NCBI RefSeq assembly: GCF_030700245.1
Contig: NZ_JAUYZI010000001.1
Coordinates: forward strand, 186,001-250,000
Origin: Methylobacterium amylolyticum
GTDB lineage: Bacteria; Pseudomonadota; Alphaproteobacteria; Rhizobiales; Beijerinckiaceae
Direction: 5' to 3'
DNA length: 64,000 nucleotides
In this document: positions 1 to 8,927 of the stretch, one piece after another
How positions within the stretch are numbered: the stretch's first letter is position 1
How the letters are laid out: each line of letters opens with the position of its first letter
Notes under the pieces: generated by a model
Told to the model about the DNA's origin: nothing
Database searches by the model: none
The model's input: only the letters and a program-made list of their open reading frames with translations
Position numbers and translations under genes: made by a program

Positions 1-1
1 C

Positions 2-529
2 GAGGAGGAGTTCGAGGCGAAGTTCAAGCCGCTGGGAATCACCTACGAGCATCGGCTGATCGACGACATGGTGGCCTCGTGCCTGAAGTGGTCGGGCGGC
101 TACGTGTGGGCGTGCAAGAACTACGACGGCGACGTGCAGTCGGATACGGCCGCGCAAGGGTTCGGCTCGCTCGGCCTGATGACCTCGGTGCTGATGACCC
201 CGGACGGCCAGACCGTCGAGGCCGAGGCCGCCCACGGCACCGTCACCCGCCACTTCCGCGAGCACCAGAAGGGCCGCGAGACCTCGACCAACTCGATCGC
301 CTCGATCTTCGCCTGGACCCGCGGCCTCAGCCACCGGGCCAAGCTCGACGGCAACGACGACCTGGCGAAGTTCTCGGCGACGCTGGAGAAGGTCTGCGTC
401 GACACGGTCGAGGCCGGCCACATGACCAAGGACCTCGCCCTCCTCGTCGGCCCCGACCAGCGGTGGCTCTCGACCACGGGCTTCCTCGACAAGGTCGACC
501 AGAACCTCAAGGCGGCGATGGGCGCGTAA
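2..529 (+). CDS. icd: NADP-dependent isocitrate dehydrogenase, C-terminal part
   Basis: Oxidatively decarboxylates isocitrate to 2-oxoglutarate in the TCA cycle, in the cytoplasm. Only the last ~175 residues lie in the window; the gene enters from the left edge. The piece carries the stretches [24 protein letters not shown] and [16 protein letters not shown] (the latter with the NADP-contacting HGTVTRH motif), followed by the [12 protein letters not shown] helix typical of the monomer-fold eukaryote-like IDH family used by alphaproteobacteria. The frame is open from the first bases and ends in TAA just before a strong hairpin terminator. Family assignment is very secure; the missing N-terminus cannot be judged. 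Confidence 0.95.
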   Translation, partial: EEEFEAKFKPLGITYEHRLIDDMVASCLKWSGGYVWACKNYDGDVQSDTAAQGFGSLGLMTSVLMTPDGQTVEAEAAHGTVTRHFREHQKGRETSTNSIASIFAWTRGLSHRAKLDGNDDLAKFSATLEKVCVDTVEAGHMTKDLALLVGPDQRWLSTTGFLDKVDQNLKAAMGA

Positions 530-551
530 AAGGCGCTTCGGTTCAATCTCA

Positions 552-582
552 GGCGGCGAGCCCCGAGCCCGCCGCCTTTTTC
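552..582 (+). terminator. Rho-independent terminator of icd
   Basis: A perfect 7-bp stem GGCGGCG/CGCCGCC (552-558 with 570-576) with an 11-nt loop runs straight into five T residues. It begins 22 bp after the icd stop codon, on the same strand. Confidence 0.85.
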
Positions 583-738
583 GTTGTCTGAATCGCTCCC
601 GGAGCGGGGGTGAGCCATGCGCGCGACGACACCCGGGGCCCCACCGTCACGCCCGCGCCGATCCGGGCGCTTCCCCGCCCCGGCCGATCCGGCCTAGCCT
701 CGCAGCGACGACCCGACGCCGCCTCGAAGCAGGTCCCG

Positions 739-1698
739 ATGATCCTCGTCTCCGGCGAAGCCCTGATCGACCTGTTCGTGGACACGAGCGATCCGCGGGG
801 GTTCCGGGGCGGCCTGCCGGCGCTGGCGGTGGCGGGGGGCTCGCCGTTCAATCTCGCCTTCGGCATCAGCCGGCTCGGGGCGCGCTCCGGCTTCCTCGGC
901 GGCCTGTCGGAGGACGGGTTCGGGCGGCTCCTGTCGGCGCGGCTCGAAGCGGAGGGCGTCGATATCAGCCTCGCCAAGGTCAGCCGGCGCCCGACCCCGA
1001 TGGCGATCGTCGCGACCGGCGCGGACGGTCACCCGAGCTACACCTTCCACGCGGAGAACTGCGCCGTCTGCGACCTCGCCGCCGAGGACGTGCCCTACGA
1101 CCTCGACGGCGTCTCGGCGATCGCCATCGGCTCCTTCCCGCTGATCATGGAGCCGATCGGCACCACGCTGGTCGGGCTCGCCCGCCGCGCCGCCGCCCGC
1201 TGCGTGATCAGCATCGACCCGAACCTGCGGCTCAGCCTCGTGCCGGACCTCGACCACTGGCACACCCGCTTCGACGGGCTCGTCCGCCACGCCTCGATCG
1301 TCAAGGTCAGCGTCGAGGACATCGACGCGGCCTACGGCCTTGATGCCGACGAGGCCGCGGTCGCGGCGCGCTGGCTGGAGGCGGGCGCGCAGCTCGTGGT
1401 CGTCACCGACGGCCCGCACGGGGCCACCGCCTACCACGCCTGTGGCACCGTCAAGGTCCCGGGCCGGCCGGTGACGGTGATCGACACGGTGGGGGCGGGC
1501 GACACCTTCCACGCGGCCCTGCTCGCGAGCCTGGAGCGCGGCGGCCGCCTGTCGCGCGAGGCCATCGCAGGGTTCGGCCAGGACGATCTGCGCGGCCTCC
1601 TCACCGAGGCGGCGGTCGCCGCCGCCATCACCTGCTCGCGCCGCGGCGCCGACCTGCCGACGCTGGAGGAGCTGCGCGCTGCGCTGCGGGCGGCGTGA
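739..1698 (+). CDS. PfkB-family sugar kinase (probable fructokinase)
   Basis: 319-residue PfkB/ribokinase-family kinase, probably phosphorylating fructose or a related sugar. The N-terminus ILVSGEALIDLF, the glycine-rich AGGSPFNLAFGISRLG stretch and the C-terminal signature DTVGAGDTFHAALL (anion hole plus catalytic Asp in GAGD) are all present. An in-frame start exists further upstream near 610, but that extension is Arg/Pro-rich and unlike the family, so the ATG directly before ILVSGE is chosen. It is convergent with the porin gene, with 16 bp between the stops, and lies beside a sugar ABC transporter, which supports a role in sugar use. The exact substrate (fructose versus 2-keto-3-deoxygluconate) cannot be fixed from sequence. 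Confidence 0.85.
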   Translation: MILVSGEALIDLFVDTSDPRGFRGGLPALAVAGGSPFNLAFGISRLGARSGFLGGLSEDGFGRLLSARLEAEGVDISLAKVSRRPTPMAIVATGADGHPSYTFHAENCAVCDLAAEDVPYDLDGVSAIAIGSFPLIMEPIGTTLVGLARRAAARCVISIDPNLRLSLVPDLDHWHTRFDGLVRHASIVKVSVEDIDAAYGLDADEAAVAARWLEAGAQLVVVTDGPHGATAYHACGTVKVPGRPVTVIDTVGAGDTFHAALLASLERGGRLSREAIAGFGQDDLRGLLTEAAVAAAITCSRRGADLPTLEELRAALRAA

Positions 1699-1714
1699 CG
1701 GGTCTGCGGGCAGG

Positions 1715-3190
1715 TCAGAGACTGCCCGGACCCCGCGCCAGTCCGTAGAGCGTGAACAGGTCGACCGAGAGCTTTCCGCCGAACACCAGTGCGTCGGGGA
1801 TCGGCCGCGCCCGGAACGGGAAGCGGGTGTTGTCGGGGTCGAGGACGTACTGGATCTGCGGGGTGAAGCGGATCGCGGGCGTCATCTGGATCCCGTAGTT
1901 CAGCTCGAACATCACCTGCTGGGTCGCCACGTCCCGCGGGTTCAGGCCGAGCGACGCGCGAGCGGCGCGCACGCCCGCGAGGCCGAGCGCCGAGAACGTC
2001 TGGGTCGAGACCACGAAGCCTACCGTGTCGAACGGCCGGCTCGCGCTCGGGCCGGTCATCAGCAGGCCGCCTTCGAGGTAGTAATCCTCGATCTGCCGGC
2101 CGGACGTGCCTTTCATCGCCACCCCGAACACCGTCAGCCCCCGCAGGGCCATCGGGTCGGGGCGCCAGATCATCTGGTCGAAGCGGGCGTAGATCAGCGA
2201 GCGGCCGAAGCGGGTGAGCGGGTCGCCGCCCGCGAAGACCAGGGGGCCGCCGAGGCGGTTGTAGACCGGGTCGGGATAGTCCGAGCGGTCGACGATGCCG
2301 CCGATGCCGTAGTTGCGCGGCAGGCGGTCGGTGGCGAAATTCGTGGTGTAGCCGAGCTCGAACGGGATCACCGCGCCGGTGGCGCCGCGGGTCGACCAGT
2401 CCACGCCGTTGTCGGTGCCGCGTTGCGTGCGCGGGTTCACCTCGTAGGCGCCGACGTGCAGGAACACCGCATCGGTGAAGAAGTACTTCGCGTGCGCGCC
2501 CCAGGTCGCGACCGGGAAGAACGTGAAGTTCGTGGTCTTGAACGCGAAGGTCGGGTTGCCGCAGGTGGCATTGTTCTGGAAGTTGCAGTAGATCGGCGAC
2601 GCCAGGAAGGCGACGTTGGCGACCAGCCGGCCGACCTCGATGTCGAGCCGGTTGTCGAGCAGCTTCTGCTGGTAGCTCAGGATGGTCAGCCGCGCGGTCT
2701 GGCCGCCGCCGAAGATCTCCTGCACGCTGGTGTTGTTGCCGATGAAGTCCTGCGACAGGCTGCGGCCGTGGCGCTGCGTGACCACCGCGTGCAGGCTCGC
2801 CCCGTCGAGGCCGGCGAGGCGGCCGAGATCGGCGTCGATGCCGAAGAAGCCCTGGCCCGCGTATGCCGTGCCGCGGCGGATGCCGCCGACCGGGTTGGCG
2901 GCCGATTCGCTGGTGTAGTTCAGGAGCAGGCTGAGGCCGTTGCCGAGGTCGAGGGTGCCGGCGGGCACGGTCGGCGGCGTCGCCGTCTGCCCCTGGACGT
3001 CGGCCACGCCCGCAGCCGAGTCGGCGCCCGCGAAACCCTCGGCCGCGTCCTCCGGCGCCGGGCGACCGGGTCGGACATCGAGGCTGCGCAGGGCCGGGCC
3101 GACCGCCGCGCCCCGGGTGGGCGGCGGCGCCTGCCCGTGTGCCGCCGTCGCCGCGCACAGGAGCGCGGCCGCAAAGCCCCCCCGCCACAT
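1715..3190 (-). CDS. OprB-like carbohydrate-selective porin
   Basis: 491-residue outer-membrane protein with a cleavable signal peptide (MWRGG, then an Ala-rich core ending AAHGQA). The mature part alternates short aromatic strands and Gly/Asn turns through to a C-terminal beta strand, as in OprB porins that let sugars cross the outer membrane. Recognisable OprB blocks are LSLLLNYTSESAANPVGG near the front and the late ELNYGIQMTPAIRFTPQIQYV strand with DPDNT. The start is the ATG giving the signal peptide; the frame stays open upstream but without porin-like sequence. It is transcribed divergently from the sugar ABC transporter, and the two share a palindrome-bearing intergenic region, so co-regulation is likely (inference). 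Confidence 0.85.
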   Translation of the reverse strand: MWRGGFAAALLCAATAAHGQAPPPTRGAAVGPALRSLDVRPGRPAPEDAAEGFAGADSAAGVADVQGQTATPPTVPAGTLDLGNGLSLLLNYTSESAANPVGGIRRGTAYAGQGFFGIDADLGRLAGLDGASLHAVVTQRHGRSLSQDFIGNNTSVQEIFGGGQTARLTILSYQQKLLDNRLDIEVGRLVANVAFLASPIYCNFQNNATCGNPTFAFKTTNFTFFPVATWGAHAKYFFTDAVFLHVGAYEVNPRTQRGTDNGVDWSTRGATGAVIPFELGYTTNFATDRLPRNYGIGGIVDRSDYPDPVYNRLGGPLVFAGGDPLTRFGRSLIYARFDQMIWRPDPMALRGLTVFGVAMKGTSGRQIEDYYLEGGLLMTGPSASRPFDTVGFVVSTQTFSALGLAGVRAARASLGLNPRDVATQQVMFELNYGIQMTPAIRFTPQIQYVLDPDNTRFPFRARPIPDALVFGGKLSVDLFTLYGLARGPGSL

Positions 3191-3500
3191 GATGCCCGCC
3201 CCCGCCTGCGCCCGCGCCGCGCCCGGTCTTGAGCCGGGCCGTGCGACGCGGGGACGATCCTCGCACCGCCCGCGGAGGCCAGACAGCGCGCCGATACTGC
3301 CGGCAGTATACTTCTTCTGACGAAGCGCCCGTGTTGTCTCTCCTGCCAACGCGGCGGGATGACGCAGAAGAGGGGGGCTGTTTGTCAGGATTCGGCCCGG
3401 GGAAAGTCGCGGACCATATTGCGCAGGTTCGGCCGCTGCCCCGATAGTGCGGGACGCGGGCCGACGCAGAGCGGGCCGGGGGAAACGTCGGGGAGGCTCG
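3191..3500. other. Divergent intergenic region between porin and sugar ABC transporter
   Basis: 310 bp without a convincing gene. It must hold the promoters of the porin (leftward) and of the transporter operon (rightward). The clearest structure is the palindrome described at 3294-3309. A GGGAGG ribosome binding site at 3491-3496 serves the ATPase gene. Confidence 0.6.
3294..3309. promoter_or_regulatory. Perfect 16-bp palindrome, candidate sugar-regulator operator
   Basis: ATACTGCC is followed directly by its exact reverse complement GGCAGTAT. The site lies about 105 bp from the porin start and 190 bp from the transporter start, between two divergent genes of one pathway. Size and symmetry fit a LacI/GntR-type dimer site. 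No regulator gene is present in the window, so the binding protein is unknown. Confidence 0.5.
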
Positions 3501-5063
3501 ATGGCCGAGGCGGACGGGCGCGTCCCGCGCCTGGAGATGCGCAACGTCTCCAAGACCTTCCCCGGCGTGAAGGCGCTGAACGGCGTCTCGCTCAAGGCCT
3601 GGGGCGGCGAGGTACTGGCCCTGATGGGCGAGAACGGCGCCGGCAAGTCGACGCTGATGAAGATCCTCTCCGGCGCCCACCAGCCGGACGCGGGCGCGGA
3701 GATCCTGATCGACGGCACGCCCGTCTCGATCACCGGGCCGATCGCCGCCAAGCGCGCCGGCATCGCCATCATCTACCAGGAGCTGGCGCTCGCTCCGAAC
3801 CTAACGGTGGCCGAGAACATCTATCTCGGCGACGAGATCCGCCGCGGCGGCATCGTCGACCGGGCGGCGATGGCCCGCGGCTGCCGGGCGGTGCTCGACC
3901 GGCTCGGCGCGCCGTTCGGGCCCCGGACGGTGGTGGGCACCCTGTCGATCGCCGAGCAGCAGCTCGTCGAGATCGCCCGGGCGCTGCACGCCGACTCGCG
4001 CATCCTCGTCCTCGACGAGCCGACCACCGCGCTCTCGGCCCGCGAGACCGAGCGCCTGTTCGCCCTGGTGCGGCAGCTCCGGTCCGAGGGGATCGCCCTG
4101 ATCTACATCAGCCACCGGATGGCGGAGATCTACGAGCTGTCCGACCGGGTCTCGGTGCTGCGCGACGGCGGCTACGTCGGCACCCTCGATCGGGACGGTC
4201 TCTCGGCCGAGTCGCTCGTCAAGATGATGGTCGGGCGCGACCTCTCGACCTTCTACAAGAAGGCGCACACGGACCCGGCGGCCGGCGCGGCGCCAAGTGA
4301 CGCGTCCCCGCCGGCCGTGTTCGAGGCGGTCGGTCTCACAGACGGCGGCCGCCGGGTCCACCCGTGCAGCTTCGCCGTGCATCGCGGCGAGGTGCTCGGC
4401 ATCGCCGGCCTCGTCGGGTCGGGCCGCACCGAACTCGCCCGCCTGATCTTCGGCGCCGACCGGAAGGCCGGCGGCGAGATCCGCCTCGACGGCACGCCCG
4501 TGACGATCGACAGTCCCAAGGCCGCGATCGACCGCGGCATCGCCTACCTGACCGAGGACCGCAAGGCGCTGGGCCTGTTCCTCGACATGTCCTGCGGCGA
4601 CAACATCAACGTGGGCGTGATCGACCGCGATGCCCGCCCCGGCGGGGTCCTAGACCGGGCCCGGGGCTGGAAGCGGGCGCTCGCCGCCTTCGAGGCGCTG
4701 CGGGTCCGGGCGGCGAGCCCGCTGGTGCCGGTGGGCTCCCTGTCCGGCGGCAACCAGCAGAAGGTGCTCCTCTCCCGCTGGCTGGAGATCGGCCCCAAGC
4801 TGCTGATCCTCGACGAGCCGACCCGGGGCGTCGACATCGGCGCCAAGTCCGAGATCTACCGGATCATCGACGCGCTGGCGCAGTCCGGCATCGGCCTGAT
4901 CGTCATCTCCAGCGAGATGCCGGAGATCATCGGCACCTGCGACCGGGTGCTGGTGATGCGCGAGGGCCGCATCGAGGGCGAGGTCGGCGGCCGGACCGGC
5001 GTGGCGATCACGCAGGAGAACATGATGCGGCTGGCCTCGGGCACCGCGGCGCAGGCCGCGTGA
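3501..5063 (+). CDS. Sugar ABC transporter ATPase (RbsA/MglA type, two nucleotide-binding domains)
   Basis: 520-residue cytoplasmic ATPase energising sugar import with the downstream permease and binding protein. The first domain has Walker [10 protein letters not shown], a Q-loop at [11 protein letters not shown], signature [15 protein letters not shown] and Walker B ILVLDEPT. The second has the degenerate Walker [11 protein letters not shown] usual in this family, an intact [11 protein letters not shown] signature and [16 protein letters not shown]. Fused duplicated domains of about 500 residues are diagnostic of RbsA/MglA/AraG. The start is the ATG five bases after GGGAGG; an upstream in-frame start would add an Arg/Gly-rich tail. 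It is the first gene of a three-gene operon. Confidence 0.92.
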   Translation: MAEADGRVPRLEMRNVSKTFPGVKALNGVSLKAWGGEVLALMGENGAGKSTLMKILSGAHQPDAGAEILIDGTPVSITGPIAAKRAGIAIIYQELALAPNLTVAENIYLGDEIRRGGIVDRAAMARGCRAVLDRLGAPFGPRTVVGTLSIAEQQLVEIARALHADSRILVLDEPTTALSARETERLFALVRQLRSEGIALIYISHRMAEIYELSDRVSVLRDGGYVGTLDRDGLSAESLVKMMVGRDLSTFYKKAHTDPAAGAAPSDASPPAVFEAVGLTDGGRRVHPCSFAVHRGEVLGIAGLVGSGRTELARLIFGADRKAGGEIRLDGTPVTIDSPKAAIDRGIAYLTEDRKALGLFLDMSCGDNINVGVIDRDARPGGVLDRARGWKRALAAFEALRVRAASPLVPVGSLSGGNQQKVLLSRWLEIGPKLLILDEPTRGVDIGAKSEIYRIIDALAQSGIGLIVISSEMPEIIGTCDRVLVMREGRIEGEVGGRTGVAITQENMMRLASGTAAQAA

Positions 5064-5114
5064 GGCCGTGCCGCCGGAGCGCAGCCGGGCGGTGAGCCCC
5101 GTCGGGAGCAGGCG

Positions 5115-6173
5115 ATGAGCGAGAACACGTCCGGCTTCGTCGTCGTGCCCGCCAAGGCGCCCGGCGCGTCCGGAGCGCCGGAACCGGCCCCGCGCGGCTC
5201 GGGAGGCGCCGGCCTCTCGGCGCGCCAAGTTCAGATCCGCTCGATCGTCCAGGCGATCGGCATGCTGCCGGTGCTGCTGATCCTGTGCATCGGCTTCCAC
5301 CTGCTGACGGAGGGGCGGTTCTTCACCGGCCAGAACCTGTCGATCGTGGCGCAGCAGGCCTCGATCAACACCGTGCTCGCCGCCGGCATGACCTTCGTCA
5401 TCCTCACCGGCGGCATCGACCTCTCGGTGGGCTCGATCGTCGCGATCTCGGCGATGTGCGGGGCGCTCGTCTCGTTCGTGCCCGGCGGCGGCGTGCTCGG
5501 GATCCTGGCCGGCCTCGGCATGGGCACCTTCGTCGGGCTGATCAACGGCGTCCTCATCGCCGGCCTGCGCCTGCCGCCCTTCATCGTGACGCTCGGCTCG
5601 CTCACCTACCTGCGCGGCTTCGCCCGGCTGATCGGCCACGACACCACGGTGTTCAATCCCGACCTGCCCTTCGCCTTCATCGGCAACGACGCGGTGTTCG
5701 GCGTGCCGATCCTGGCGATCATCGCCCTCCTGGTGATCGTGGTGTCGTGGTTCATCCTGCGCCGCACGGTGCTCGGCGTGCGCATCTACGCGGTCGGCGG
5801 CAACCCGAACGCGGCGCGGCTATCGGGCATCAAGGTCTGGGCGGTGCTGCTGTTCGCCTACTGCGCCTCGGGCTTCCTCGCCGGGCTCGGCGGCATCATG
5901 GCCCTGTCGCGGCTCTACGCCGCCAACGGTCTCCAGGTCGGTCAGACCTACGAGCTCGACGCCATCACCGCGGTGATCCTCGGCGGCACCAGCTTCGTCG
6001 GCGGCGTCGGCACCATCTGGGGCACGCTGATCGGCGCGCTGATCATCGCCGTGCTCTCGAACGGTCTGATCCTGCTCGGCGTCTCCGACATCTGGCAGTT
6101 CATCATCAAGGGCCTCGTCATCGTCGGCGCCGTGGCCCTCGACCGCTTCCGCCAGCCCGGCGCCCGCACCTGA
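5115..6173 (+). CDS. Sugar ABC transporter permease (RbsC type)
   Basis: 352-residue inner-membrane permease of the BPD_transp_2 family. After a ~40-residue hydrophilic, Pro/Gly-rich N-terminus come about eight to ten hydrophobic segments. Family blocks visible are GMTFVILTGGIDLSVGSIVA, GLINGVLIAGLRLPPFIVTLGSL, AVGGNPNAARLSGI and AITAVILGGTSFVGGVGT. It starts 51 bp after the ATPase gene, behind GGGAGCAGG, and is followed 68 bp later by the binding protein. It forms the channel of a ribose/galactose-like importer; the substrate is not determined. Confidence 0.92.
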   Translation: MSENTSGFVVVPAKAPGASGAPEPAPRGSGGAGLSARQVQIRSIVQAIGMLPVLLILCIGFHLLTEGRFFTGQNLSIVAQQASINTVLAAGMTFVILTGGIDLSVGSIVAISAMCGALVSFVPGGGVLGILAGLGMGTFVGLINGVLIAGLRLPPFIVTLGSLTYLRGFARLIGHDTTVFNPDLPFAFIGNDAVFGVPILAIIALLVIVVSWFILRRTVLGVRIYAVGGNPNAARLSGIKVWAVLLFAYCASGFLAGLGGIMALSRLYAANGLQVGQTYELDAITAVILGGTSFVGGVGTIWGTLIGALIIAVLSNGLILLGVSDIWQFIIKGLVIVGAVALDRFRQPGART

Positions 6174-6241
6174 TTCTTTTCGGGACTTCGCCTCGGCGGT
6201 TCCTCGGGCCGGGGCACCTACGCCAGGAAGGTCATGCATCC

Positions 6242-7171
6242 ATGCTGAGACGGCTCGCCCTCGCCGGCCTCGCGCTCGCGGCGCTCTGCGGACCCGCCCC
6301 CGCCCGGGAACTGAAGGCGGTGGGCATCACCCTGGGCTCGCTCGGCAACCCGTTCTTCGTGGCGCTCGCCAAGGGCGGCGAGGCGGCCGCGCGGGCGATC
6401 AACCCGAACGTGCGCGTGACGGTGGCGAGCGCCGAGTACGACCTGTTCAAGCAGTTCACGCAGATCGACAACTTCATCGCACTGGGCGTCGACCTGATCC
6501 TGATCAACGCCGCCGATCCCCGCGCGGTGCTCGCCGCCGTGCGCCGGGCGCGGGCGGCCGGCATCGTGGTGATCGGCGTCGACGTGGCCGCGTCCGGGGC
6601 CGACGCGACGGTGCAGACCGACAACACCCAGGCCGGCGCGATCTCCTGCGCCTACCTCGCCGAGAAGATCGGCGGCCGGGGCAACGTGATCATCGAGAAC
6701 GGTCCGCAGGTCTCGGCGGTGATCGACCGCGTGAAGGGCTGCAAGGAGAGCCTCGCCAAGCGTCCCGAGATCAAGATCCTGTCGGACGACCAGGACGGCA
6801 AGGGCAGCCGCGAGGGGGGGCTCGCGGCGATGCAGGGCTACCTGACGCGCTTTCCCGAGATCGCCGGCGTGTTCACCATCAACGACCCGCAGGCGATCGG
6901 CTCGGACCTCGCGGCGCGGCAGCTCGGCCGCAAGAACATCGTCATCACGTCGGTCGATGGGGCGCCGGACATCGAGACGGCGCTCAAGGGCAACACGTTG
7001 ATCAAGGCCTCGGCGAGCCAGAACCCGTTCGCCATCTCGGCCCAGGCGGTGAAGATCGGCTACGGCATCCTGAACGGGCAGAAGCCAGCCGACCCGATGG
7101 TGCTGATTCCCTCGGTGCTCGTCACCCCGGAGACCGTCGGATCCTACAGGGGCTGGGCCTCGGGGCCGTGA
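6242..7171 (+). CDS. Sugar ABC transporter periplasmic binding protein (RbsB type)
   Basis: 309-residue protein with a signal peptide (MLRRLALAGLALAALCGPAPAR). The mature part is a periplasmic-binding-protein-like fold: VGITLGSLGNPFFVALAKGG near the start, LILINAADPRAV, IVVIGVDVAASGADATVQTDN, and the late VFTINDPQAIGSDLAARQLG and ITSVDGAPD motifs of ribose/galactose-type receptors. AGGAAGG at 6225-6231 is placed correctly for the ATG at 6242; the nearer ATG at 6234 is out of frame. It is the last gene of the transporter operon. The specificity (ribose, fructose or another monosaccharide) is open, although the nearby fructokinase makes fructose plausible. Confidence 0.9.
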   Translation: MLRRLALAGLALAALCGPAPARELKAVGITLGSLGNPFFVALAKGGEAAARAINPNVRVTVASAEYDLFKQFTQIDNFIALGVDLILINAADPRAVLAAVRRARAAGIVVIGVDVAASGADATVQTDNTQAGAISCAYLAEKIGGRGNVIIENGPQVSAVIDRVKGCKESLAKRPEIKILSDDQDGKGSREGGLAAMQGYLTRFPEIAGVFTINDPQAIGSDLAARQLGRKNIVITSVDGAPDIETALKGNTLIKASASQNPFAISAQAVKIGYGILNGQKPADPMVLIPSVLVTPETVGSYRGWASGP

Positions 7172-7235
7172 GCCCGTCGGCGGCGGGCGCCCCGCCGGAG
7201 CGGGGTTCGCCATCCCTGCGGCCTCACGCACCGCC

Positions 7236-7445
7236 TCATCCGCTACCTCTCGCGCCGGCGCGGTCCGGCGGCGGCAGGTTGCGCGCCAGGGCCCGGCCGA
7301 TCTCGGCGAGCAGCACGTCGATGGCGGCGCGCATGACGGGATCGGCGAGCCCGTCGATCAGGTCGCTGGCGGCGAGGCAGTGCTCCGCCAGCGCTTCGAG
7401 GGAGTCGGGCTGCGGCCCGGCGCGGCCCGTGTCGAACGCGACCAT
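7236..7445 (-). CDS. Small protein translationally coupled to luxI, unknown function
   Basis: 69-residue cytoplasmic protein of no recognised family. It begins MVAFDTGRAG, has an amphipathic helical middle (LEALAEHCLAASDLIDGL, then MRAAIDVLLAEIGRALARNL) and ends in a short charged tail. Its ATG overlaps the luxI stop in a TGATG arrangement, so translation is almost certainly coupled to the autoinducer synthase. Acidic and leucine-rich helices would suit a small binding partner, but this is inference. GC bias and codon use match the neighbours, supporting a real gene. Confidence 0.7.
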   Translation of the reverse strand: MVAFDTGRAGPQPDSLEALAEHCLAASDLIDGLADPVMRAAIDVLLAEIGRALARNLPPPDRAGARGSG

Positions 7446-8068
7446 CACGCGGCCATGTGGGTGTAGGTGGGGGCCAGCACGGAGCGGGCGTCGCCGTGCA
7501 CCGCGCGCAGCTTGGCGAGCGTCCGGTCGTCGAAGGCGGCGGTCGCGGCCATGATGTCCTCGCCGCCGATCGGCTGCGGCAGGCCGAGCGGCTGGGCGCG
7601 GAAGTGCAACTGGATGACGTGGATCATGTACAGGGTCGGCATCTGCAGCAGCAGCGCCGAGACGCCGCTCGCCATCCCCCACTCGACGATGCCGGTGAGC
7701 AGGGCGATCGACACCGGGTTGACCACCCGGCCGCGGGCGCGGTGCGAGCGCGCCACCCCCTGCCGGGTCCATTCCCACAGGTGGGGCCCGACCGGCCGCT
7801 CGCCCTCGCAGAGGTGCGGGTACACGTCCGACAGGAGGTGCGGGCGCGTGGTCGGCAGGAGGCGGCTGTAGCCGATCACCGTCTCCCCCTCCATCGCCAG
7901 GAAGTGCACGGCGTGCGGCGTGTCGAACTGGTCGATCTCGCGGCGGTCGGGCCGGGCGAGGTCGGACCAGCCCTTCTCCTCGACGAAGATCGCGTGGCGC
8001 AGGCGCCAGACCTGCTCCATCTCCGCGGCGTAACGGTCGGCGTTGGCGGGGGTGACGATGTGGATCAC
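7445..8068 (-). CDS. luxI: Acyl-homoserine-lactone synthase, LuxI family
   Basis: 207-residue cytoplasmic autoinducer synthase that makes an N-acyl-homoserine lactone from S-adenosylmethionine and an acyl donor. The family's invariant residues are present: Arg24, Phe28, Trp34, Asp46, Asp49, Arg69, Glu99 and Arg102. Length is normal for the family. It lies downstream of a luxR gene in the same direction, with a lux-box-like palindrome 57-72 bp upstream of its ATG. Known Methylobacterium homologues (MlaI/MsaI) make long or unsaturated acyl-HSLs; the acyl chain here cannot be read from sequence. Confidence 0.95.
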   Translation of the reverse strand: MIHIVTPANADRYAAEMEQVWRLRHAIFVEEKGWSDLARPDRREIDQFDTPHAVHFLAMEGETVIGYSRLLPTTRPHLLSDVYPHLCEGERPVGPHLWEWTRQGVARSHRARGRVVNPVSIALLTGIVEWGMASGVSALLLQMPTLYMIHVIQLHFRAQPLGLPQPIGGEDIMAATAAFDDRTLAKLRAVHGDARSVLAPTYTHMAA

Positions 8069-8124
8069 GGCTGAACCTCACGTTGGTGTGCCGTGAGTGT
8101 TCCGTGATCGTGCGCGCCGCGGTA

Positions 8125-8140
8125 CTACGGAAAACCGTAG
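8125..8140. promoter_or_regulatory. lux-box-like palindrome upstream of luxI
   Basis: CTACGG-AAAA-CCGTAG is a perfect inverted repeat with 6-bp arms and a 4-bp centre, between the luxR stop (8199) and the luxI start (8068). LuxR-family dimers bind symmetrical sites of this size, and the position suits activation of luxI by the adjacent LuxR. Confidence 0.65.
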
Positions 8141-8198
8141 GGAGGCGGAGCGCTGAGTCTGGCCCATAACGTCCTGAAGACGCCTCGGAAGTCCGCCA

Positions 8199-8927
8199 CT
8201 AGGTGATCAGCCCGGCGCGCAGGGCGCGCGCCACCGTGTGGGCCTTGTTCACGGTGTCGAGCTTCGCACGCGCCGATCTCAGGTGGTAGTCGACGCCCGA
8301 GGCGGTGATGCCCATCACCATCCCGATCTCGGCGTCGGTCTTGCCTTCGGCCGCCCATTGCAGCGCCTCGCGCTCGCGCGGAGCGAGCCGGACCGGGTCC
8401 GGCTTGGCGGGCCGGCTGCTCATGAGCAGGAGCTGCCCGACCGCGTAGGTGGCGATCAGGTTCACGCCGACCCGGTCGGCGGGCGCGATCTCCATGCGCT
8501 CGCCCGAGAGGCTGATGCCGCCGGGCTCGCCGTCGAGGGTGACGAACGGGATCGTGAGGCCGGCGCGGATGCCGAACTCCGACGCCTCGCGCATCACCAG
8601 CTCGGCCTCCGGGGTGTGAGGCTCGGCGGCGTTCCAGGCGAACGGGTCGGCGCTGGTGCACAGCCGCCGCACGGTCGGGTCGTGGTAGGCGTAGCCCCGC
8701 GCCACGTATCGGCGGCTCCAGGCCTCGGGCATGGTGCTGGTGAGGACGAAGCCGGCGTGGCGCCGGGCGGGCAGATTCGGCGCCGGCACCGTGCCGGCCA
8801 TGACGTAGGCGACGCCGTACCCGGAGAGCGCCCCCACCAGGAGTTGCGCGATCGCGTCGGGCGAGCCGGCGCGGTCGAGGTCGCGCAGCACGCTGAACGT
8901 CCGGTCGAAATGCCTGTGCCGCGCCAT
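8199..8927 (-). CDS. luxR: LuxR-family quorum-sensing transcriptional regulator
   Basis: 242 residues: an N-terminal autoinducer-binding domain (about 15-165) and a C-terminal LuxR/GerE helix-turn-helix (about 175-240). The ligand domain keeps the aromatic/acidic pocket pattern EAWSRRYVARGYAYHDP and FAWNA. The HTH reads LAPREREALQWAAEGKTDAEIG followed by VDYHLRSARAKLDTVNK, with the conserved Glu, Trp, Gly-Lys and His. It binds acyl-HSL and then DNA. The gene is immediately upstream of luxI in tandem, the usual layout of a complete quorum-sensing circuit. Confidence 0.95.
   Translation of the reverse strand: MARHRHFDRTFSVLRDLDRAGSPDAIAQLLVGALSGYGVAYVMAGTVPAPNLPARRHAGFVLTSTMPEAWSRRYVARGYAYHDPTVRRLCTSADPFAWNAAEPHTPEAELVMREASEFGIRAGLTIPFVTLDGEPGGISLSGERMEIAPADRVGVNLIATYAVGQLLLMSSRPAKPDPVRLAPREREALQWAAEGKTDAEIGMVMGITASGVDYHLRSARAKLDTVNKAHTVARALRAGLIT

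Noticed and set aside
1431..3680. Long minus-strand open frames overlapping the porin gene
   Set aside because: They are Arg/Pro/Gly-rich shadow translations caused by the high GC content; the porin frame explains the region.
6234..6236. ATG as start of the sugar-binding protein
   Set aside because: It is out of frame with the protein; the ATG at 6242 gives a normal signal peptide.
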